In this document: piece by piece, positions 1-12,200 of the stretch
Layout of the letters: every line of letters starts with the position of its first letter
Numbering within the stretch: position 1 is the first letter of the stretch
NCBI RefSeq assembly: GCF_019649055.1
Contig: NW_026570223.1
Span: forward strand, 1,240,001 to 1,304,000
From: Paramacrobiotus metropolitanus
Taxonomy: Eukaryota; Tardigrada; Eutardigrada; Parachela; Macrobiotidae
Direction of reading: 5' to 3'
DNA length: 64,000 nt
Notes under the pieces: generated by a model
The model's database searches: none
What the model was told of the DNA's origin: nothing
The model's input: the letters and a program-made list of their open reading frames with translations, nothing else
Translations under genes and position numbers: made by a program

Positions 1-2
1 AA

Positions 3-1947
3 AATAAGGACAACATCAAGACCAATCAGGAGCTGATCGCCCTGGGCTGTGCTCATCTGTTCGGGTCGTTTTTCTCCAGCTTCATCGTATCGGCACCCAT
101 GGGGCGGGGCATCATCAACCAGTCGATGGGCAGTCGCTCGCAATTATCGGCGCTCTTTGGCAGTGTTTTCTTGGGGATTATTGTGGCATTTGCCGGACCG
201 GCGATTTCTTATTTACCTCAAGTAGGCATTACAAACTGATAGTGTACTATCTTACTAATCACTTTTTAGGATAATAGGGAGTTTCGTATAACCGCGAGGC
301 CCAGTAGAGTATATCACCGAAAACTGCCATTTTCTTATCGATACGGATGACCAGATAGACATATGTTTAAACAAGGTCACGCCCTGCTATCGCGCTTTAT
401 AACGATGCTTTCTGTTTTCTAGTGCATAATTTCGACAACGATCGTTCTGTTCCTTGTGTTTTCTTTACGGGGATTTACCGAGCTGCCAAAACTGTGGAAA
501 TCTAACAAATTTGATGCGGTAAGGAAAGCGATAACTTTTTCTGTTTCCTAATTACAATTTTTCAGACTTGGGCGAGGGCTGATTAGTTTGCTGCTGCACT
601 TTAAATGCTACTTTGCAGCTTGTCTGGGTTTTGACCTTTGTCGCATCCGTTACACTGAATGTGCAAATCGGATTTTTACTTGGCATAACACTCTCCGTTG
701 TTGGCTTAACAATTCGTACCCAAAGGTTAGAGCGAAGTCGGGTTGTTTTTTTTAAATAGTTTCAATTCTTAATCTTGTTTATCGAATTCAAACAGTCCCA
801 AGGTACGCGTTCTTGGTCGATTAAAGAACTCAAATGGATTTGTGCCACTGAAATATTATAATAAGGTAAATTTCACCGCCCTACATTTCTATCATGATGC
901 ATGGGTTAATAATACAGTAATTTGCAGGCCGAAGAAATCGCTGGTATACGGATTCTGCAGATCAACTGTCCACTGCACTACGCTAATGCCCATTATCTAG
1001 TCCAGGATGTGCTCACGTTAGCCATGGAGCCGTTCGTCATTGCCAAGAGCAGCTTTACTAACGAGAGTAACCTGTTCAATGAAAGCGGGCATTCATTGCG
1101 CTCCTTCCTCGGCACGACATCGGTAATGCCAGTAGAAAACATCGGTATACAGTTATACAGTTATACTGTATCTACTGCTGAATCTGTGTTGATTCACTAT
1201 TAACTATGTATCAAAAACTAATTATATTTCACAATTTGTTCTCGAGATTGCAAGTTGATTCACATCCTGACTGTAGAACCCAAAACTGTACCGCTCCAAA
1301 AACCGCTTCGATAATGGTGATAAAACTGGCAGCGGTACAACGGAACGGCCGCGGTTTACAAGGAAGTTATCCAGCTCGCAACCAGAAGAGTTTCCCCCAT
1401 ATAAACCGCCAACATCCACGACACGCATTTCCAATGAGTTTATCATGATTGCCGGCAGTTCGACCAGTAAGGCGTCCCGCGTTATTCTGGATCTGGGCAC
1501 GGTTGGTTACATTGATGCCGTAGGAATTCGCGGTCTGGAACAACTGGCCAGTGACCTTAAGGTTAAAGCTATCGAGCTGATTTTGGCGCAATGCAAAGGT
1601 AACATCAGACTCCTTGCAAAACATTTAGACATTCAAATTTCTTTCCTGCATAAGATTAATCTAGTAGTAAATATCAGAAACTTCGAAATACGGCAGCTAT
1701 CTAGCATTTCGTAGGTTCTGTGCGCAAGCAACTACGGGAGCTGGAACTTGGCAAAATAGTGCCAGAGCGGAATATCTTTCCCAGCCTGGTGGATGCTGTG
1801 AACGAATCCAGTCGGCGCATCCGTATTAAGACAATTGAAGCCCAGGGCACGATTCGGGATCGAGAACGGCGCGATGTACGGTTTTGGGATTTTCCAGTGG
1901 CCAGTCGGATATCTGGATTGCCCCAAATCAATTATCGCAAAGATTAG
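3..1947 (+). CDS. SLC26-family anion transporter, C-terminal part (5' end outside window)
   Basis: SLC26 (SulP) proteins are membrane anion exchangers or channels for sulfate, chloride, bicarbonate or similar ions; a transmembrane core is followed by a cytoplasmic STAS domain. Seven exons join in phase: 3-221, 423-518, 619-725, 796-865, 928-1122, 1277-1598 and 1715-1947, with GT-AG borders at every junction. The first exon reads as late SulP membrane helices (SAPMGRG, GPAISYLPQ). The second and third give the family-typical FTELPKLWK stretch and a hydrophobic helix ending in LRTQ-like residues. The STAS domain begins in exon five (GIRILQINCPLHYANAHYL) and continues with the core strand-helix VILDLGTVGYIDAVGIRGL in exon six. 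A long insert rich in Ser, Pro and Arg separates the two halves of STAS, as is usual in metazoan members. The stop is at 1945-1947. Which SLC26 paralogue it is cannot be judged from this part. Confidence 0.85.
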
Positions 1948-2625
1948 ACTGGTTAAGGCGTAGCTATACTGACTGCTGCAAGATCTGCACCGATGAAATT
2001 ATTACTGTCCTTTGAGCTTGCTTTAATAATTTTACTGACTCTTTTGTGTGCAGTTGCGTGTACTTGTTGTAAACTCTGCGAGGTGGTACCTCTCAGAGTT
2101 CACCATGACCCTGATGCGTAAATTTTATCAACTACTGAACCATTTGATAATACTGTGCAAGATCCATTTCGTCAACGACATGTTTATACCAAATGTAAAG
2201 CACTGAAAAACATTGAAAACTAAATTGTAAGAATACGTCAATTCTGTGAGTTAATAATATTATGCACTTTACTGCCTTGAGCAAACTTGGATTCCCTTGG
2301 GAATAATTCCTGAGTTGTAGCTTTTGATGACGACAGGTTGCTTTACAGAGTACGGTTATTCAATACAACCAACAGAGTGCAGTATTAAACGAAGTCAAAG
2401 TTTTTTCGGGACTACATCGCAGGCGTTTGCGCAAACCTACTGACTCAAACGTTGCGCAGGAATTTTCGCCGTTACTTTCAGTACGTACTTGTTAATACAG
2501 AAAAGTAAGAGATAACATTAAACGACACCTGTGCATGCTATACTATCCCGGGTGTGATCATAAAAATAATTACTGAATGTGAGCGAACTCCACGGTGTAT
2601 CTGCAGATTTCGAGGCCTTCTCCGA

Positions 2626-4024
2626 ATGGCGAACTCTTCAGGTTCTTCTATAGAGGGCAACCAAACAGTTTTTATTCCAAATTCCACAACTACCGAGAGC
2701 ATGTCTGCGTATATAATCGGTACAGCGACAAGCATTATTTGCGTGCTCAGTGTTACCGGCAACGGACTGATTCTACTTCTTGTCGTTCGGAATAGGCAGC
2801 TCATCGCTCGAAACCCTTTCTATATTTTCCTGGTCAACCTAATTATCGTAAACTTCATCTATTCTGTGTGGGAAAACGTTTTCGATATCGGAGTTGAGTT
2901 TTATTCTAACTTTTGGCAGGTGTACAGTAATACGGCTTGTACGATGTACTTATACTCCAATTATACACTGCGTAAGTATTCTACCGTAATATTAGTAATA
3001 TGAATCTTTTTTTTGGTAAACCTATGACTGGATTTAATTTTACCTCGAGGCTCGATTTATTGTGAATGGATTTTTCTTCCTATAAGTATATATACACAAT
3101 TCATACATGCTATTGGACCTACTGGTACATGTATTTTGACATTGTGCATTCTGCCCGATTTATTTTGGTATACTCCAATTCGAACTTAGCAGTAAGTGAT
3201 TAAAATATTTAAGAACTAAATGTTGAAGATGCAATTTTTGTTAAAGTCGCCAAGTTTTAGTCGCAGCCGCAACAAATGCATTCCTGTTATTCTTTTCATC
3301 TATTTCTTGTGTTCTAGAAGGTGTAGCCTGCAACGCTCATCTGTTGATAACGTTAAACCGTTTGTGGGCAGTTCTCTTTCCGGTTTCCTATCGATCCAAT
3401 CAGAAACCGGCAGTCTTTCTCCTTATCTGTGTTGGGGAATGGGCGTATGTCCATATTGTCATGCTTTCGGGAATTCTCCTGGATGCCCTTTATTACCGCC
3501 TGGACATCCGCACCAACGGCTGCACTGTAAACAACTCCGTGTTATATACATGGAACATTTGTGTGCCGTTTTTCTTATACTTGGGACCTTGGTTGGTACA
3601 GATTCTGGCTTTACCGCTGATTATCCACAAACACCGCCTTCGCCGCCATGAACGACGCCGACTGGGACCTACAACTGATACCGAAGGTAGAGTCTCGTTA
3701 CCGCGAATTACTGCCGCCACTACAAACCGTCGTATGGACGATCGACAACAGCCTGGCCGTACAAAGGAGTCTCAGTCCATTGTACTGCTGACGCTGCTGA
3801 CCATCAGTGCCGTTGTCTGCTGGACACCGAATCACGCGGTCTACGCGGTGTACACCGTAACAACACCGCCGAATGATACTATGATATTCTCGGTTGTCAC
3901 TTGTTTGTTTGGCGTGCAGTTGTTCATGGATCCCATCTTGTTTTTTGTTTCTTTATCCGACCTTTCGTTGGCATTTCGAGAGCTGACGCGCAGTGTGTTG
4001 CCCATGTTCAGAGCGTATAAATAA
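2626..4024 (+). CDS. Rhodopsin-like (class A) GPCR, receptor 1 of the cluster, intact
   Basis: Two exons, 2626-2971 and 3318-4024, join in phase 1 to give 350 residues. I start at ATG 2626 because the paralogues at 6091 and 15000 begin at the matching place (MANxS/MANET). The N terminus has several NxS/T glycosylation sites. Seven hydrophobic segments follow, with LSVTGNGLILLLVV as TM1 (GN motif) and a Cys pair for the TM3-ECL2 disulfide. The D/ERY box is replaced by NRLW, TM6 carries CWTPN, and the NPxxY box is replaced by DPILF. The intron falls just after the TM3 start (YTLR), at the same place as in the other two-exon copies. The third cytoplasmic loop is basic. Ligand and G protein are unknown. 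The altered TM3 and TM7 switches are shared by the whole cluster, so they are a family trait and not damage. Confidence 0.85.
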
Positions 4025-4689
4025 GCAGCTTTTTACTCGTCAATACTGTGCAGCAACGCATAATTATTGTACGAGTACAACTAACGGTGCAAGCCATGGC
4101 CAGTAACCAGCAACACAATTCTACAGTCTTACGGGTGCAATTCGCACTGCAATTATGTTTGTTGTCCCGAGATAACATTTACTAACTTTTATCTTCATTT
4201 TCGTGATACATTTCTTTTTACAGTTTTAAAAGAACACACGAGTTGACGAATTGTGAACGCCTTTTGTCTGATACCAAGGAACTTTCACAGGGATCCAGAA
4301 TGGCAGCTAGCCGGTGTATTTATGAATTATCAGTGTTTATGTGGAGAAACGTTCTTTGTGGCGGCGGTATATAAAGCGTAAAATATGCATGAAATGATGG
4401 AATTAACTACAAAATGTTTCGCGAACATATATCTATCTATGTATATATTTGCCGAAGAATGGAGGAACGTTAAAAACAAATTTGGATACCTCGAAGCCCT
4501 TACCTGTAGCAAAAATAAGTCGGATGACATAAATCTTAAGGAAAAAGCAACATGGTAGATACTACCCGAGTAGGTAGATACTGTATGCCGTATTTGGCCA
4601 TATTAGCAGCAGATCGAAACATCTGGTACTAAGTCGTATCAATTACTGACGCTCATGCACTCTTCAGTAGCGATTTGCTGTCTGGAAGG

Positions 4690-4790
4690 GGTTTCTACAG
4701 ACTCCCGAACGGAAGGAGGGCAAATAAGGAGGGAACGGAAGGAGGGCAAACGGAATGAAGGAGGGAACGGAAGGAGGGAAGGCTCTTTCC
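4690..4790. repeat. GGAAGGAGGG minisatellite
   Basis: Irregular tandem copies of a purine unit close to GGAACGGAAGGAGGG, with interruptions such as CAAATAAGG and GAATGAA. The strand is almost pure purine over about 100 bases. Confidence 0.8.
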
Positions 4791-5164
4791 GGTAGTGGTA
4801 TTGTTAGCTTGATAGATCACAAGGCTTTTGCAATTTTGCAGTCTAATAAAGGTGATCCAAAAACCGATGTCTCAGCTAAATTATAACTACTCGAGACCGG
4901 TAACGGCGGCACGTCGCTGACTTGTGAGATAAATGGGTGCAACGCGGTATAATAATTATGATATTACGCAGTATATAACATGCTCTCATACGACCGTAAA
5001 AGTCTGAAAAGCAGGCAGTGCCACAGTTTTCGATGGGACTACACAAAGGTTTATTTTCGATTTGAATTGCTGACTCACTATGCCTAAACACTTTAACCAA
5101 TATTTCATAGACATGTGTTACGTAACACCACCGCACCCCCCTCAGCATTCAAATAATGGCAGTG

Positions 5165-5990
5165 TTGCTTTACTTAGTAAAAGTAAATAGTAAACCTTAC
5201 TTATTAAGCCGTTTTTGCCTTTTACTAATTAAGGAAAAAGTAAGTAAGCAGCAAAACGGAAAAGTAAAAGTAAAGTAAAAGTAAGAGCAGCCGAGGCTTC
5301 AGAAGTAAATAGTAAGTAAAAGTAGGAGGCGCGAAAAGGGAATAGTTTAATTAGTAAAGCAGTCTTTTTACTAAGCGTCCGCAACAGATAAAAGTGACGG
5401 CCATCATCAGAATTCTGCTGAACATGCTTTTTTCCATAGCAGTTACGTTTGGCCGTACAGGTTTTCTTCTGAAGCGCTAAAATTTCTGCACTGCAGATGC
5501 CTTCAACCGTTTAGGTGGGCGAGTTACGTGACTGCCAGGCGTATTAGCTAGTGCTGCTTCACTGCAACGGATACGGTGTAATGACTTTTGCTAATTTTTG
5601 TTAAAAAAATAAGTATTGTATTTTACACAGAACCAAATTGGTTCATTGAAACAAATTTCTGAGCACAAATTGAAATTAATCGGTGTGTACACTGTCGCAT
5701 AGTACAAGCAGTTATTTTTGTTTTGGATACGTTACCATCATCATACGTGATATGCTTAAGAAATGAATAATTATGGCAAAATTGAAAACTTTTGTTGCGT
5801 ACTGCGATTTTTCGCAAAACACGAATAGTAAATACTAGTTTACTAGTGATTACTAAGTTAGTAAAAATAAGTAAGGTTGCGATAAAAAAAGTAAAAAGTA
5901 AGTAAAAGTAAGGAAGAAAGATTATGAAAAGTAAATAGTAAAGTAAATAGTAAAGCCAATAGCCAGACGAAAAGTAAAAAGTAAGTAAGG
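5165..5990. repeat. AGTAAA-type simple repeat, two blocks
   Basis: Two stretches, about 5165-5340 and 5825-5990, consist largely of AGTAAA, AGTAAG and AAGTAAAT words. They are separated by about 480 bases of ordinary AT-rich DNA. The same words recur near 16600. This looks like an expanded simple repeat, possibly with one ancestral block split in two. Confidence 0.7.
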
Positions 5991-7431
5991 TTTTGGGGCA
6001 ATAGTAAATACAACACTGAATAATGGATGGCCTTTAAAGTACTTATTATCATCTTGTCTGCAATATGCGCTCACAATAATCCTCTTTCGAATGGCGAACA
6101 CTTCAATTTCTTCCTTCAACGGGAATCAGACAATCCTTAATAACAATAATTCCAGCATTACAGAAAGCACATCGGCATAAGCAATCGGTGTGGCAACCGT
6201 GATCATTTGCGTATTGAGCGTTACTGGCAACGGGCTGGTTTTGGTCATTGTCATTCGAAATAAACAGCTCATTGCTCGAAATCCTTTCTATATCTTCATG
6301 GTAAATTTGATTACCGTGGACTTCATCTATTCTGTGTGGGAAAATGTTTTTGATATCGGGATAAACTTTGATCCTAGCTACTGGCAGATACATAGTAATA
6401 CGGCCTGCACGGTGTACCTGTAATGCGGCTATACATTGCGTAAGTTTTTCGTTGTTATCGCAATGATATAATCACATTACAATTGTTAGAGTAGTCCATA
6501 ATTGTTGAAATTAAAGATTGCATTCAGCACTAAAGTTGTAGTTTAAGTCGTTCCCTTATGCTGAAATTGGATGTATACACTATACAGCTTGTAATCAAAA
6601 GGTCACCATTAGAAAATTCGTGGTCGACCACCCAGTGATACAATTAACCAGATCAACCCGTATTCGAAGTAGGTGATTCTAAATATTTGTGAACGAATCC
6701 TTTAAGCCGTTTCCCACATACAACTTTGCCGTATTACATTAACTGATCATTTTCTTTCGATTAATAAAAATCTTCCAATTTTTAGAAGCTGTGGCGTGCA
6801 ACGCCCATCTTTTGATAACTCTGAACCGTTTATGGGCGGTTCTGTTCCCAATTTCCTACCGATTCAATCAATAACCGGCAATCTTTGTCTTGATTTGTAT
6901 TGGCGAATGGGTGTATGTCCACGCTGTAATGCTGTGGGGACTGGTGCTGGATGCCCTTTGTTATTATCGCTTGGACATCCGCGCCAACGGCTGCTCCGTG
7001 AATACTCCCATGGTTTATGAATGGGCCGTATGTGTGCCATTTCTCCTGGCCGATGCAAATTCCCCTGGCCGATGCAAATTCTGGCTCTCCCACTGATTAT
7101 CTACAAACATCGCACTCGGCGCCATGAACGACGCCGTCTGGGACCGGTACTCATCCGGTCATCAACGCACACCGAAGGGATTGTCTCTGTACCGCGGAAT
7201 ACTGTGGACACTAACAATAGTCGCAATGACAATAGTCAGCGGTCCAGCGGGACAAAAGAGTGCAGTCCATTGTGCTGTTGACGCTGCTAACCATAAGTAC
7301 CACTGTCTGCTGGACGCCAAACACGATCGTCTACGCACTATACAGCGTGACCCCACCACCCGATGATCCTACGATATTTACCGTTGTGACCTGCCTGTTT
7401 GGTGTACAACTGATTATGGACCCGTTGTTAT

Positions 7432-9144
7432 ATAACTTTATTAATAATAATTGCACAGTTCAGGTAAGAAAGAAAGAAAAACGCTATCTTATTCACAACA
7501 GCAAAACTTCATTTAAACTATCCACTCCGTCCATTGTGCCAAGGATAGATGCTGCATTTCCACGCTGAATCTCCAGCGATATTCGTTGACGTAAAACTCA
7601 TGCGATCGACGCTCTCCTGTATGCTCTTGAAGTCTTTTGCCCAACTCCTTCACGATGGCGATAGCCGACGGGCCCCAGGGGCCCATCGTTTCAAAGGCGA
7701 TGGGAGAAAAGATATAACGCCCTTGCAGATACGCATACAGTCGGGACTTCTTATCTTCTGCTTGTACAGCAGCAGCTCCAGCCGTAACTGACGTCGATGG
7801 GAGATGGGAAAAGGCCACTGTGTCAACGCACGTCACATCCCAGGCCAGACACATTCCTCTTTTCCAGGCGAAAGTTGTACAACCGTCAGGGCGTTGATCT
7901 GTTGTGGAGGATGTACCGCGTGGTTCCAGCTTAGCGGGAACACCGGCTGAAACGCACGCACGACATACGATGCTGTTTAAACCTCCATGGCGCGCGTGCC
8001 TACCGGCCGAGTAGCTGCACGATAAGCCATGGTGTCCTAACTTGTCAACGCGCTTCTGGCATTTGGTACAGTTATGGGGCTCACAAATATCCGCTCCAAG
8101 ACGAAGACCGATTGAGATTTTAATCGTCTCATCGTCGAGGAGGTTACCGATGTGGGCTGCGGGAAGCGCATTCAACCAAATACCGGCTTCGGGTCGGGAC
8201 TGAGCGAGAAAACGAGCTGTATTAACGACGTCACCCCGAAACAGGTCCAATAAAACAGAAGCCGACACATTACAAAGCGGCAAGTCCCATGTCTTTTGGA
8301 GCTTCCGGAAACCAACTTCTGGAACTTCTGTTACGCGGGCTTTGGTTTTCCACAATTCCACTGCTTCTGAAGTGTTAACTGCCGGAAGGTGAGGAAGCAT
8401 CGATGACAACAAGTCAGATACGGAATGAATCGAAGCCAAGTAGGCTGGAAGTGCTAATTCCTCCGCACGACGTATGCCAAGACCTCCTCGACTGACCGGA
8501 AGTGTCGCTTGTCGCCAGCATGGATAGTCATCATGGTTTGCCCGAACGTTGCTGAGTTCTTGAAAACATGAGCGCAGTGACTCGTCGATTTGATAACGCA
8601 ATTTCGAATCTTTCCAGGCATTGCAACATCTGAGCACATATATTATCTTCGGTGCACCCAAGCAGTGTCTAAGTAGATACAGTGCGTGGTGGCGAGGAAG
8701 AAGTTGTAACCGTTCGCAGGCTTTCTTTATGGCGCTTGATTTTTCGGAAAGAGTTTCACCAATTGCATTATCCAGCACCGGGGCGCCTAGCAAGGTTAGA
8801 GTTGAGCTTGACACCACGCGGAGCTGGGGGTGGCGCGAAACAAATTCATCAACCACTGCTTGCCGTTCAATTTCGGAGCCTCCCGATACAAAAAGTTCAC
8901 ATTTAGCCTCGTTTATGTCCAGTCCAATAGCATGTGCGCTTTCGATGACTCGTCTGAAGTTTTCTGCAACAGTCACCGGCGTTCCGCCCAGGGTTCCGTC
9001 GTCTAGGTACCAGGCACTAAGCTCGGTATCCAGCGTGGCAATTACTCGGAGTAAAGCCAGACAAAACAGCAGCGGTCCCAACGGGTCGCCTTGTTGCACC
9101 CCAGACTCAGACGACATCACCATTTCATCAATGAACAAGGAACC
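7432..9144 (-). mobile_element. 5'-truncated non-LTR (LINE-type) retrotransposon inserted in GPCR 2
   Basis: The insert is bounded by a 10-base direct repeat ACCCGTTGTT (7422-7431 and 9145-9154), the expected target-site duplication. On the minus strand it starts inside a reverse transcriptase domain, just before SGVQQGDPLGP, runs through the ORF, and ends in a short 3' UTR with AATAAA close to the junction. There is no poly(A) tail. Truncation of the 5' end with preservation of the 3' end is the usual result of target-primed reverse transcription. Confidence 0.8.
7513..9138 (-). CDS. Reverse transcriptase fragment of the LINE-type insertion
   Basis: Open for 541 residues and truncated at its N terminus by the insertion boundary. 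It opens at RT motif 4 (SGVQQGDPLGPLLF) and contains the catalytic motif as WYLDDGTLGG about 30 residues on. The thumb region follows, then a long C-terminal part with a Cys/His cluster (NCTKCQ...LGHHGLSC, near residue 350) that resembles the zinc-binding region at the end of many LINE ORF2 proteins. The last 60 residues (GPWGPSA...W) form a conserved-looking tail. No endonuclease is present in the surviving part. The frame has no internal stop, so the insertion is not very old. I do not assign a clade. Confidence 0.8.
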   Translation of the reverse strand: MFIDEMVMSSESGVQQGDPLGPLLFCLALLRVIATLDTELSAWYLDDGTLGGTPVTVAENFRRVIESAHAIGLDINEAKCELFVSGGSEIERQAVVDEFVSRHPQLRVVSSSTLTLLGAPVLDNAIGETLSEKSSAIKKACERLQLLPRHHALYLLRHCLGAPKIIYVLRCCNAWKDSKLRYQIDESLRSCFQELSNVRANHDDYPCWRQATLPVSRGGLGIRRAEELALPAYLASIHSVSDLLSSMLPHLPAVNTSEAVELWKTKARVTEVPEVGFRKLQKTWDLPLCNVSASVLLDLFRGDVVNTARFLAQSRPEAGIWLNALPAAHIGNLLDDETIKISIGLRLGADICEPHNCTKCQKRVDKLGHHGLSCSYSAGRHARHGGLNSIVCRACVSAGVPAKLEPRGTSSTTDQRPDGCTTFAWKRGMCLAWDVTCVDTVAFSHLPSTSVTAGAAAVQAEDKKSRLYAYLQGRYIFSPIAFETMGPWGPSAIAIVKELGKRLQEHTGERRSHEFYVNEYRWRFSVEMQHLSLAQWTEWIV

Positions 9145-9235
9145 CGTTGTTGTTTTTGGCGTCTTTGTCTGACCTTTGGGCAGCTTTTAGAGAACTGACA
9201 TACAGTGTGTTGTCCATGTTCAAAGCCCACAATCA

Positions 9236-9476
9236 GGCGAATTTTCGCAGTTAGTACTGAAACGCCGTATGGAACACAAAGCTGCCACCCAGTACTTATG
9301 AGTGATGACAATGCATGCCACTTTTTAACCCCAATTAATCCTCTATGTCTCCTATGCAAATCGTGGCAGCGCGTGGGGGATAGTGGAGAAGCTGCTGACC
9401 GGAAGCGCGAGCAAGGTGCGTGAACGCGAGTGCGTTGGCCACCTCTGATCGCTCCAGCCGCACAGGCAACCCCAAA
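9236..9476. other. Spacer between GPCR 2 remnant and YR retrotransposon
   Basis: No gene seen. It should contain the 3' terminal repeat of the tyrosine-recombinase element that follows, but I could not match a terminal repeat to the other end by eye. Confidence 0.4.
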
Positions 9477-10414
9477 CTACCCCAAACCACTGCTCTGTCC
9501 GTAAGCGTCGAGGGCGTGTGTCGGAACAGCTGTGCGGACGTATCTTGCATAGCAGGAGGACTTCCATCTCCCAATCCTCTGAATCGTGGCTTCCGAAGCT
9601 CCGTGTGAGGCTGCTGTTGCAGCCGCACCGATGCGGAAACTGTGCGTTCCATACCGATGCTTTTCGGGAATCCCGCGCAGGTGAGTTAGAAGCCATCGGT
9701 CGACATGCGTTCTAGTGACAAATTGACCGTTCTCTTGAACAAACAGCGGCAGTGCGTGTAGATTGGAAGATTTCCTTGCCGCGATGTAGTTTCGTAGCGC
9801 GGTGACAGGGCAGACTGATCGGCCGGTTGCGTGCAGCGCGATCCTGTACCCGTGCCCAAACTGGTCTGTCTTGGATTGTCGGATCGTTAGGGTCATCGAG
9901 GGATCATTCTCCAGTATGTCGCTGATGAGCAGCGTGCTTCGCTCGTCATACTTGCTGGGCGATGGATACACAAACTCGCTTACTCGAAGCGAAGCAAAGA
10001 ACGCCGTCGTAAAGATGCACCAGATAAGCCGCTGCTCATAGTGGGATACGGCGGTCAATCTGATACTATCTTTCAGGTGCCGCATGATGTCCAGAGTAAT
10101 GGGAAGGCGGCGGTCTGACACTGTGGGGCAAATGCGCTTGCAGCCGTCGATGGCTCTGTTCACCGCCGACGACACAGTGGGGTTCGGCAAATTCGTTTCA
10201 ACATACGATTCCGGCCATGTAGACTCTGATTGTAGCAGGCGATATCTTTTTGAGATAAAGTTGAGCCACAAACCGTAGCACGGTTACATCTGTCGCTGGT
10301 AGAGACAGGGCGCCGTCGTTGATACAGAATTGCAGAAACCGTGACCAGCCGGCACCGTAAGGTCGTTCTTGTTGCAATGGCAAGATGGTGGTACTGGAGG
10401 TGTGCTACTGTCAC
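9477..10414 (-). pseudogene. Tyrosine recombinase of the YR retrotransposon (frameshifted)
   Basis: The catalytic part is open from 10271 to 9477. It has the first Arg in SLRVSEF, the HxxR box in HSFRIGAAA, and a final RWKSSCYARYVR with the nucleophile Tyr. The order R, H-x-x-R, Y is that of phage-integrase-fold recombinases, which here would integrate the cDNA circle without a target-site duplication. The N-terminal SAM-like segment (VYMAGI) lies in another frame at about 10383-10200, so one base has been gained or lost near 10205. Confidence 0.75.
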
Positions 10415-10455
10415 GTCTAGTCTGTCGGGAGATCGAAAGCGGTCCGCAATTCGGT

Positions 10456-12200
10456 TCAGATGTCCGAGGTGATTTCCGGGAGCTCTTTTGCGAGCGCTGC
10501 CAACTTCCGGAAGCGCGCTACCTGAAAGCGTGACAATGCGTCAGCGATTCCATTATCGCATCCGTTAATATGCACTATTTTCACAGTGAAATTGTGCAGG
10601 GCTGAGAGCGCTAACATGCGCCGCATTAAGTCTAGCACTCCGCTATGCTGTGAACCCAGCTTCTCCCACGCTTGGGAGGCCCCTAGGTTGTCACAATGGA
10701 GCAGTACTCGCATGCGGTATAGCTTCGGAGCCCAGATGTGCAGTGCAAAAAGGATGGCGGTCATTTCCAGGTATTCGATACAGGGTTTCCTTTCGATGAC
10801 CCACGCAGGCCAACGAGACTGAAACCACTCACCGTCACGGTAACCTCCGATGCCGCAGACGGCTGATGCGTCTGTAAATAGGTCAGTTACGTTCGGGCCG
10901 GACCACGTTGGATGGAGGAACTTGCTCGTGCCGTTCCATAGAGGCAAAAACTTTATCCACCACTGAAGGTCAAGGTGGAATCCGGCGCTTAGCTGTATCT
11001 GAGTAAGCGGCCGTTTATCGCAACCACTAATGAGCCGAATCATTCTTCGCAGGAACAGTCTTCCCGCCGGCACGCATCGGCATGCAAACTGCAACGTTCC
11101 AATTAGGCTTTGGAGATCGTGTAACGTGCATACAGTCTTCGGCTCGCAAGTGGTCATGAGTGACGTCATGTCGTTCAACTTGTCAGCTGGTAAGGAAAGG
11201 GTCTGAGTAACAGAGTCGATACAGATCCCGAGGAAGGTGATAACGGTCGCCGGTCCTTCTAGCTTGTTCATGGTTAGCGGTACACCGAGGTCAGCGCATA
11301 GATTCCTGAATTTACGAATTAAATCCGCACATTCTCTCGCGTTGTGAGCAATTATGAGAAAGTCATCCACGTAAACAACGATGGCAGCATGGCCGGTTTC
11401 GCGCTTGAAAATCCACAGAATCGCGTCAGAAAATTTGCAGAAAATGCCAGGAGAAGATCTGCATCCAAAAGGCAGCACTACGCCGTAGTAGTATTTTCCG
11501 GACAGCTTGTAACCGAGCAAATGGTGCTGACCTCCATGACCGGCACTAAATGGAACGCAGACTGGACGTCCAGTTTAGCCATCACAGCTCCAACTGGGAA
11601 GTCCAACAGCATCCGTACAGCATCGTCAACGCTGCAGAATCTTAACGGGGGATCGTCTTTGGGAATGTGCAAGTTCACGGAATCGGCCGCCGGGCGGGAA
11701 AGGTCCATTATCATGCGATGCCCGCCGCTCTTCTTTGCGCGCATGTTCAGGGCGTTGATTGTAAAATGCTTGAACGGAGGCGTAGCAAATGGGCCTTTCG
11801 TGTGTCCGAGTTCCACCTCCTGATCGATGGTGCTCCGTGCAATGCTCTTGTGGAGTGTTATAGATAAACTATTTGGGGTAAAACGAGAACGCAATAAACC
11901 GCTGTATTTCAAGTCGGCACCGTTGATAATACATGAAACTAGGTATGTAACGAATTGCTGATCGGGATGATCAGCCAGCCGCCGCGCAAATGCATCTGCC
12001 TTAAGCGGGGTTCTCCTGTTTGAAGCGGCCGCCGTTGCTGGAAGTGCCTGCTTGCCGGTGGACGTAGTCGCCGTGGGAGGCGGAGCCACAGGAGCTGGAG
12101 ACATGTTTGCTGTTTCCAGCGCATGGCGTTGAGCATATGCCGCGGTTGAACTTCCGGCAGATTTCTCCGTCTGCGGCGGAGTTGGTACGAAAAAACTCAC
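10456..12200 (-). pseudogene. RT-RNase H of the YR retrotransposon (one frameshift)
   Basis: The N-terminal half (12200-11478) carries the GPFATPPF box and the KLDVQSAFH catalytic-Asp motif of RT. The second half (from 11520) continues with GYKLSGKYYYGVVLPFGCRSSPG, the VVYVDDFLI active site, and RNase H with TDASAVCGIG, the E in EYLEMTAI, the D in HCDN and the terminal DALSRF. The halves are in different frames. The sequence reads smoothly across if one base is missing near 11510, so it was once a single polyprotein. The RNase H style (GYRDGEWF) is that of DIRS elements. Confidence 0.8.

Larger units (their letters stand above)
4025..6090. other. Intergenic spacer with low-complexity repeats
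   Basis: No convincing gene. It contains a GGAAGGAGGG-type minisatellite (about 4690-4790) and two AGTAAA/AGTAAG-rich blocks (about 5165-5340 and 5825-5990). Short open frames here are AT-rich and lack domain-like composition. Confidence 0.6.
6091..9235 (+). pseudogene. Class A GPCR, receptor 2 of the cluster: pseudogene interrupted by a retroelement
   Basis: Clear paralogue of the receptors at 2626 and 15000. Exon 1 is 6091-6439 and exon 2 starts at 6786 after TTTTTTAG. Exon 1 has two in-frame stops: TAA near 6178 and TAA at 6421-6423, where the sister copies read Tyr-Cys. In exon 2 a 19-base tandem duplication (CCTGGCCGATGCAAATTCC, about 7047-7084) shifts the frame in TM5. At the TM7 DPLL box (7422-7431) a 1.7-kb minus-strand retroelement is inserted. 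The receptor tail resumes at 9145, with residues matching the C terminus of the sister genes up to about 9235. The lesions are independent, so the gene was probably dead or dying before the insertion. Confidence 0.85.

Noticed and set aside
11344-11823. Plus-strand open frame over the YR retrotransposon RT
   Set aside because: Shadow of the minus-strand RT, which has catalytic motifs.
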